Shown in pieces: positions 29,151-33,069 of a stretch of DNA of 33,069 nt. This DNA comes from a virus: IMG/VR virus record IMGVR_UViG_3300021963_000409, positions 1 to 33,069 of that record. One strand, written 5' to 3'. The notes under the pieces were generated by a model, which had not been told where the DNA came from, made no database searches, and worked only from the letters and a program-made list of their open reading frames with translations. Positions within the stretch are counted from its first letter, which is position 1, and the number at the start of each line of letters is the position of its first letter. The translations under genes were made by a program, and so were the position numbers.

Positions 29151-31692
29151 CAGCTAACTCCTCAATAGACTGGGCAATGGACAACGAGAATACCTCAGAA
29201 GTTCCTTCAAGCTGCACTTCCCAGTCACGACCCGGAGCTACAGGAAGCCTGAACGGATTGCGGTTTGCAACAGTCTGCGTCCTAATTAAAGTTCCATTGG
29301 AATAAAACTTGGCGGTGACGGGATATGTCTCGGCTTCTAGTTGGGCACAAGAAAACCCTGTGACTTGCGGCAATGTAAACTTCTTGGTCTTCCAAGTGTA
29401 GGTTTTATTTGCACCGGCTTGCCACACTTTAACGGAGCGATCAGCAAAGGCTAAAAACAATTTATCTCGTTGGATATCAGCGTAGCCTGCTGTTGCGTAG
29501 ATATCGTGCAAGACAAACTGCCCCGACGTAGGATCGTAGATAAATCCACCGCTGGTCGTGCCGTTGTTGTAGAAACCTACGTACTTTAAATCGTGGGAGT
29601 AGCCGTGGATGGAGTCAGGCTTAAAGTAAGTTTGCCATTGGGCACGAGTAAAGTACTGCTCCGTTACAAGCTTGGATCCGCCGGGAGACAGCAAAACAAG
29701 GCCGTCAGGACTTGCGTAGAGAACCACGCCGTTGGTGCTAACAATGCTTCGTTTGGAAGCACAGGCTTGCTCGAGGTCGGACTTAACAACCACCATTGAA
29801 TCTGGGTGGCTACCTTGCAAGAAATATGGCGTTCCAGTTGTCAAAGCAGCCAGTGTGGTGTCCATGCGGCCAAGACCAACAACAGGGAAGTCCAAAGACT
29901 GCACATAGTTTTCGGGCCATGCATGGGGGTGGTATGGGTCACAGAAGTACACATCGCGGCCAACAAACCCAGCCATACCGCCATTGGGTAAGTTAATTAA
30001 ACCTCTCAGGGCTGCAGGAGGTTGTGCCCATGTCAGTGATGGTAGCTCTTCACCAAGTTCTTCGGCAAGAACAGCATCTGTGTAGGATATTTGAGAGACA
30101 GGAAGTTCCGTAACAAACAGATATACGCCTGATACAGAACGGTAGAGCCGCCAGTGCGTAACAACATAGCCGGTAGGTACGGCTGCCCGCCCAGAGATAG
30201 CAACAGATTGTTTTGGAAACACGTCTACTGGAGTGGCTGCGGCAGAGGGAGCCGACTCAAATTCAAAGCCAGATTCTTTGTTAACCCACGTCCACGCATA
30301 AACACGAGTCTCTGTCGCAGCAGGCGTATCAGCGTAACCAGCACCCGTTAGTTCTGAAAACTGTGCAGTTGTTGGGTAATCCCCGCCCCGTAGACGCAAC
30401 GTAACGCTGGAGCCGACTGATACGGTTTCAAGAACTGCGATAGGGTCGGCAACGCCGTATACCGTTGTGGACAAACCAAATCCGTTAAGTAGTCTAAGAC
30501 TGTTAACAGTAGATGGATTAATTACAGGCGCAAAAAATTCTGTGCCGTTCACAGTGACAGAAACATACCTTGACTCTAAGCTATCCACATCGGCTTGGGT
30601 AATAAACAACCGTGCAGGAGCCGCGGCGTCTGACCCAGTGGCCTCTATAACTTTAGCCTCGACGCTGCCAATGTAACGACGGTAAAACATCGTTGAAGAA
30701 TCGGTTGAACCCAGCGATCCGGGCGTTACAACAACACAACCGCCATAGGCAGTTGCAACCAATTGCCCAGACATTCTTGAGTTTAAAAACGTGGCCAGTG
30801 TAGTAGCTGTCAAAGTAGTGGACGTTGGGGCATTTACGCGGTCTACGCCTTCTACGCTTAGGACAATGACATTGCCTGCTGCAATGGAGCCAATCTCTGT
30901 GTCATCGATAATGAGGTACGGATACGAGTCTGCCGCACCACTGGCTGAGTAATCAATGCCCGAATAGGTAAACGTGCCACTGGTGTTGGGAATAGAACCC
31001 GTACGAAATTTAACGTACAGTTTCGCAGCAGCGCCTGTTGCGTCAGTTTTTACAACGACTGTTCCATTAACAGCAGTAGCGTTTACGTTGGGCAGGGCAT
31101 TAATGGCAGTAGCAACAGATGAAGCCGAAATAGGCGAAGTCAAAGTTACAGTTGTGTAATCTCCGTCGGCTTGTCCTGTGATACTGCCTAGAACGCCGTA
31201 GGTTGTCGTTAACTGGGAAATGTGGGTGGCAGTCAGCGTAACTTCAGCAGCATAAGAAGTTGCTACAAATGCGTCTACACCTACGTTAAGAGCTGCTGAC
31301 GGGGCGGGCAAACCCAACGGACGAGTAACGGCTGGGTAGGGAGTTCCAGACAAAGCAATCGTAGAATATGTAGCCTTTGGTATTCCATCGCCTGTAAAGA
31401 ATGTCCACTCGGAGGTATCTCCAGAGATTTGACCTCGGCACACATCAACGTCTGTAAGCCAGTGAAACCAGTACTGAGAGTCGGAGACAACGTCTTGACC
31501 GAAACGATAGATAGTCTGCGGTATACCTGCTTTTGTAAGGGTAGTAACAGCAGAACCAACATCGGAGAGGGGTTGCAGTGCGCCGTTAAAAACAGGGCAA
31601 TTAATAGCTACTTGAGCTTGGCTATCTTGCAGATAGCGCGGCGGAACCTTGGGTGAAATCCCACCGAATGATTTTATTTGGAGTACAGCCAT
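29143..31692 (-). CDS. Tail nozzle-like structural protein
   Basis: 849 residues, AAGGAAG before the ATG. The N-terminus (SFGGISPKVPPRYLQDSQAQ, then VAINCPVFNGALQPL) has the pattern seen in podophage tail tubular/nozzle proteins (T7 gp12-like position), where many short beta-strands make a propeller-like platform. The middle (about 170-400) is a Ser/Thr/Val/Ala-rich beta insertion. The last 350 residues contain repeated propeller-type strands (FVGRDVYFCDPYHPHAWPEN, GVVLYASPDGLVLLS). No enzyme motif. It sits between lysis genes and the fibre gene. The nozzle assignment rests on layout and N-terminal pattern, not on demonstrated homology; a different tail structural role is possible. Confidence 0.72.
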   Translation of the reverse strand: MAVLQIKSFGGISPKVPPRYLQDSQAQVAINCPVFNGALQPLSDVGSAVTTLTKAGIPQTIYRFGQDVVSDSQYWFHWLTDVDVCRGQISGDTSEWTFFTGDGIPKATYSTIALSGTPYPAVTRPLGLPAPSAALNVGVDAFVATSYAAEVTLTATHISQLTTTYGVLGSITGQADGDYTTVTLTSPISASSVATAINALPNVNATAVNGTVVVKTDATGAAAKLYVKFRTGSIPNTSGTFTYSGIDYSASGAADSYPYLIIDDTEIGSIAAGNVIVLSVEGVDRVNAPTSTTLTATTLATFLNSRMSGQLVATAYGGCVVVTPGSLGSTDSSTMFYRRYIGSVEAKVIEATGSDAAAPARLFITQADVDSLESRYVSVTVNGTEFFAPVINPSTVNSLRLLNGFGLSTTVYGVADPIAVLETVSVGSSVTLRLRGGDYPTTAQFSELTGAGYADTPAATETRVYAWTWVNKESGFEFESAPSAAATPVDVFPKQSVAISGRAAVPTGYVVTHWRLYRSVSGVYLFVTELPVSQISYTDAVLAEELGEELPSLTWAQPPAALRGLINLPNGGMAGFVGRDVYFCDPYHPHAWPENYVQSLDFPVVGLGRMDTTLAALTTGTPYFLQGSHPDSMVVVKSDLEQACASKRSIVSTNGVVLYASPDGLVLLSPGGSKLVTEQYFTRAQWQTYFKPDSIHGYSHDLKYVGFYNNGTTSGGFIYDPTSGQFVLHDIYATAGYADIQRDKLFLAFADRSVKVWQAGANKTYTWKTKKFTLPQVTGFSCAQLEAETYPVTAKFYSNGTLIRTQTVANRNPFRLPVAPGRDWEVQLEGTSEVFSLSIAQSIEELAGV

Positions 31693-31729
31693 GTCGGGTC
31701 TTCCTTGCTAAGCTGCGCATATTGTAGTA

Positions 31730-32344
31730 TTAACCGCCCAATACAGCTATAGCATGCGTAATGTGTTTAATTCGATCCTCAAGGCCAATCGTACCGCCAT
31801 TGATCCGTTTCGTCATAGTAAGAAAGTCTCGATTGTCGGCGTATTGATTGAGGTTATGGGTTTGCCAAAACCAGCCTGCGGTTTGTGCAGCGTACTTGGG
31901 AGTACGTACCAGTTCAGGCTCCATCACAAAGTCAACACCTAGCGCTTTCCCTGCGTGGAAGAAGTTGCTATGGCCAGTTAATTGTAAAAATCCGGAGCCG
32001 CGGAAACGATACCCATCCCCAGAGGCTTCATCCCTGTTGCCCATGCGATTCCCGTAAATCCTATTGGCGATCTTACGTGGCTGCTTCTCGTAGGCAGCAG
32101 CTTCCTCTGGTGTAAACCCCCATTGACGTTTTGGCGTCTTGGGAAACAGCTTTAGCAGGGTAGCGGCGCGGTAGTTCAAATTCTCTTCCATGATCTTGAA
32201 GTTGCCGCACTCGTGTCCGCACTGACCTATCCAGCTAGCTTGTTGAGGAGCCGTGTAAATATTGAACCGATCAAAAGTTTCGTTAAACGCATCTGCCAGA
32301 GATGGGTCTATGTGCATTTGTTTTAGTTGGTCAGGACTTACCAT
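31730..32344 (-). CDS. Endolysin, glycoside hydrolase family 19
   Basis: 204 residues with AAGGA upstream of the ATG. A GH19 chitinase-like lysozyme domain fills the protein: helix around IYTAPQQASWIGQCGHECGN (catalytic Glu45 in GHECG), a second acidic pair in MEENLNYRA (E53/E54), then GDGYRFRGSGFLQLTGHSNF, the family's core substrate-cleft signature, and ADNRDFLTMTKRINGG at the end. It cleaves the glycan strand of peptidoglycan at lysis. No signal peptide, so it needs a holin, which is not visible here. The start overlaps the i-spanin end by 14 bases, placing it in the lysis cassette. Confidence 0.95.
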   Translation of the reverse strand: MVSPDQLKQMHIDPSLADAFNETFDRFNIYTAPQQASWIGQCGHECGNFKIMEENLNYRAATLLKLFPKTPKRQWGFTPEEAAAYEKQPRKIANRIYGNRMGNRDEASGDGYRFRGSGFLQLTGHSNFFHAGKALGVDFVMEPELVRTPKYAAQTAGWFWQTHNLNQYADNRDFLTMTKRINGGTIGLEDRIKHITHAIAVLGG

Positions 32345-32831
32345 TTAAGAGGTTCCTTACTTCATTGTACGAATCTACGCAAGCATTTAAAGCAACAGTA
32401 TTTCTATCGCCTTGAGCGACTATTTCCGCGATGGCGTCGATGGTTGCTCTTTCGGCGTCAGAAGCTGTATCAGTCGGTCTGTCAGGTTCACGGGCTGCTT
32501 CTGTATTTGCGCTGGCAACGGGGGAACTTGCGGGGGCTTGTACGTTACTTGGGGCGCAGAGGCGCAACTTACCAGCACGATTGGCAATAGCAAGAGCAGT
32601 AGTTTTTTTGTTGATGGCATCGTTAGCCTCCTGTAGTTTGGCAGATTGTTGATTAAGTTTCTCACCCAAGTTTTGCTCAATTTGACGAGCTTCCTCGTTC
32701 TTCTTGGCAATGGCAATTTTCATGTCATTGTCTCTATCTGTCCAGCCAAAGTGGTAGCCCCCACGGTAGGAGCCTAGGAGCGCTAGCCCCACAATAAATG
32801 CAATCCAAGGTAGTGGTATGCCAAACATCAT
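32331..32831 (-). CDS. Rz: Rz-like inner-membrane spanin (i-spanin)
   Basis: 166 residues. AAGGAG lies five bases before ATGATG, and the first ATG overlaps the previous stop. An N-terminal span (about 5-22, IPLPWIAFIVGLALLGSY) anchors it in the inner membrane; a periplasmic coiled coil follows (IAIAKKNEEARQIEQNLGEK, then LNQQSAKLQEANDAINKK). An Ala/Pro/Ser-rich hinge (about 90-120) and a helical end with two cysteines (C92, C151) finish it. This is the layout of lambda Rz, which with Rz1 fuses inner and outer membranes at lysis. The o-spanin is encoded inside it. Confidence 0.88.
   Translation of the reverse strand: MMFGIPLPWIAFIVGLALLGSYRGGYHFGWTDRDNDMKIAIAKKNEEARQIEQNLGEKLNQQSAKLQEANDAINKKTTALAIANRAGKLRLCAPSNVQAPASSPVASANTEAAREPDRPTDTASDAERATIDAIAEIVAQGDRNTVALNACVDSYNEVRNLLNGKS
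32420..32620 (-). CDS. Rz1: Rz1-like outer-membrane spanin lipoprotein (embedded)
   Basis: 66 residues, wholly inside the i-spanin gene in the +1 frame. AGGAGG lies five bases before the ATG at 32620, which fixes the start over a longer open frame. It has a basic N-terminus, hydrophobic stretch KKLLLLLLPIVLV and lipobox LVSC with the acylated Cys at 19, so it is a signal-peptidase II lipoprotein. The mature part is Pro-rich (YKPPQVPPLPAQIQKQPVNL), as in Rz1. It pairs with the i-spanin across the periplasm. It is strong proof of a Gram-negative host. Confidence 0.9.
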   Translation of the reverse strand: MPSTKKLLLLLLPIVLVSCASAPQVTYKPPQVPPLPAQIQKQPVNLTDRLIQLLTPKEQPSTPSRK

Positions 32832-33067
32832 TCGGTCTCCTTACGGGCTGCTGCGATTTCTTCGCGTTCGTCATCGGGCTCCATGTGCTCAGGAGGTGTA
32901 GTGGGTGGCGGGCCGGGTGTCCATGACTCGTCTAGTTCAGGATTCTTCCAAACGGGCATTGCACCAAACGGTTGCGAGGGTAAGCCGTACGCAGATTGCG
33001 GAGGGGCGTAACTGCTGTTAGGCATGCCGTAGCCACCACTCATACCGCCCATCATGGGTTGACACAT
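32828..33067 (-). CDS. Met/Gly/Pro-rich small protein, unknown
   Basis: 79 residues if the ATG at 33065-33067, two bases from the window end, is the start; the upstream ribosome site is outside the window and the gene may be longer. The N-terminal half is Met/Gly/Tyr/Pro/Ser-rich (MCQPMMGGMSGGYGMPNSSY), the middle has a Pro run (PGPPPTTPPEH), and the end is a charged helix (EPDDEREEIAAARKETE). The stop overlaps the i-spanin start as ATGA. No membrane span, so it is not the missing holin. Low-complexity proteins like this occur near virion genes in aquatic phages; role unknown. Confidence 0.6.
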   Translation of the reverse strand: MCQPMMGGMSGGYGMPNSSYAPPQSAYGLPSQPFGAMPVWKNPELDESWTPGPPPTTPPEHMEPDDEREEIAAARKETE

Positions 33068-33069
33068 TG

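Noticed and set aside
1-33069. Integrase, CRISPR array, tRNA or insertion sequence
   Set aside because: No recombinase motifs, no regularly spaced direct repeats, no cloverleaf and no terminal inverted repeats with a transposase were found by reading.

Overview
This window is a large piece of a tailed double-stranded DNA phage genome, most likely podovirus-like and infecting a Gram-negative bacterium. Gram-negative tropism follows from an Rz/Rz1 spanin pair with an outer-membrane lipobox. The podovirus reading rests on a family A DNA polymerase, a nozzle-like tail protein and a run of very large, probably ejected internal virion proteins, with no tape measure seen; terminase, portal and capsid genes lie outside the window. 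The tail-fibre assembly protein and the small GNAT enzyme remind me of phages of Burkholderiales and other freshwater proteobacteria, but the host is a guess. No tRNA, rRNA, CRISPR array, integrase, insertion sequence or diversity-generating retroelement was seen.

The layout is two convergent arms. Positions 24-12156 (+ strand) hold a tightly packed early/replication arm, with most junctions overlapping as ATGA or similar. It starts with ten small genes (24-2841: two winged-helix-like proteins, a one-span membrane protein, a zinc-ribbon protein, a DUF3310 protein and unknowns). Then come DNA polymerase I with proofreading exonuclease, a RecB/Cas4-like nuclease, a VRR-NUC nuclease, an HNH-like protein, an SF2/SNF2-type helicase, a coiled-coil protein, a candidate ssDNA-binding protein and a 1012-residue primase-helicase. 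Internal control signals are a promoter candidate inside the 98-base gap after the polymerase gene, a TTCG-loop terminator after the ssDNA-binding candidate and a strong terminator after the primase-helicase.

Positions 12234-33067 (- strand) hold the late arm, read from right to left. It starts with a Met/Gly/Pro-rich small protein, i-spanin with embedded o-spanin, and a GH19 endolysin. Next are an 849-residue tail nozzle-like protein, a 1203-residue tail fibre/tip protein, a fibre assembly chaperone, a GNAT acetyltransferase, a protein ending in a short S74-like domain and a 562-residue helical protein. It ends with a 2918-residue giant protein and a cluster of five very small, strongly basic proteins that runs up to the central terminator.

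The most interesting object is the giant protein. It appears to combine a UvrD/PcrA Tudor-like domain, an L,D-transpeptidase (YkuD) domain with its SYGCIN motif, a zincin-like HEVGVH region and a C-terminal membrane-active segment. This is the architecture of an injected 'polyvalent' protein that could act on the cell wall and on host machinery. No gap between genes exceeds 300 bases.
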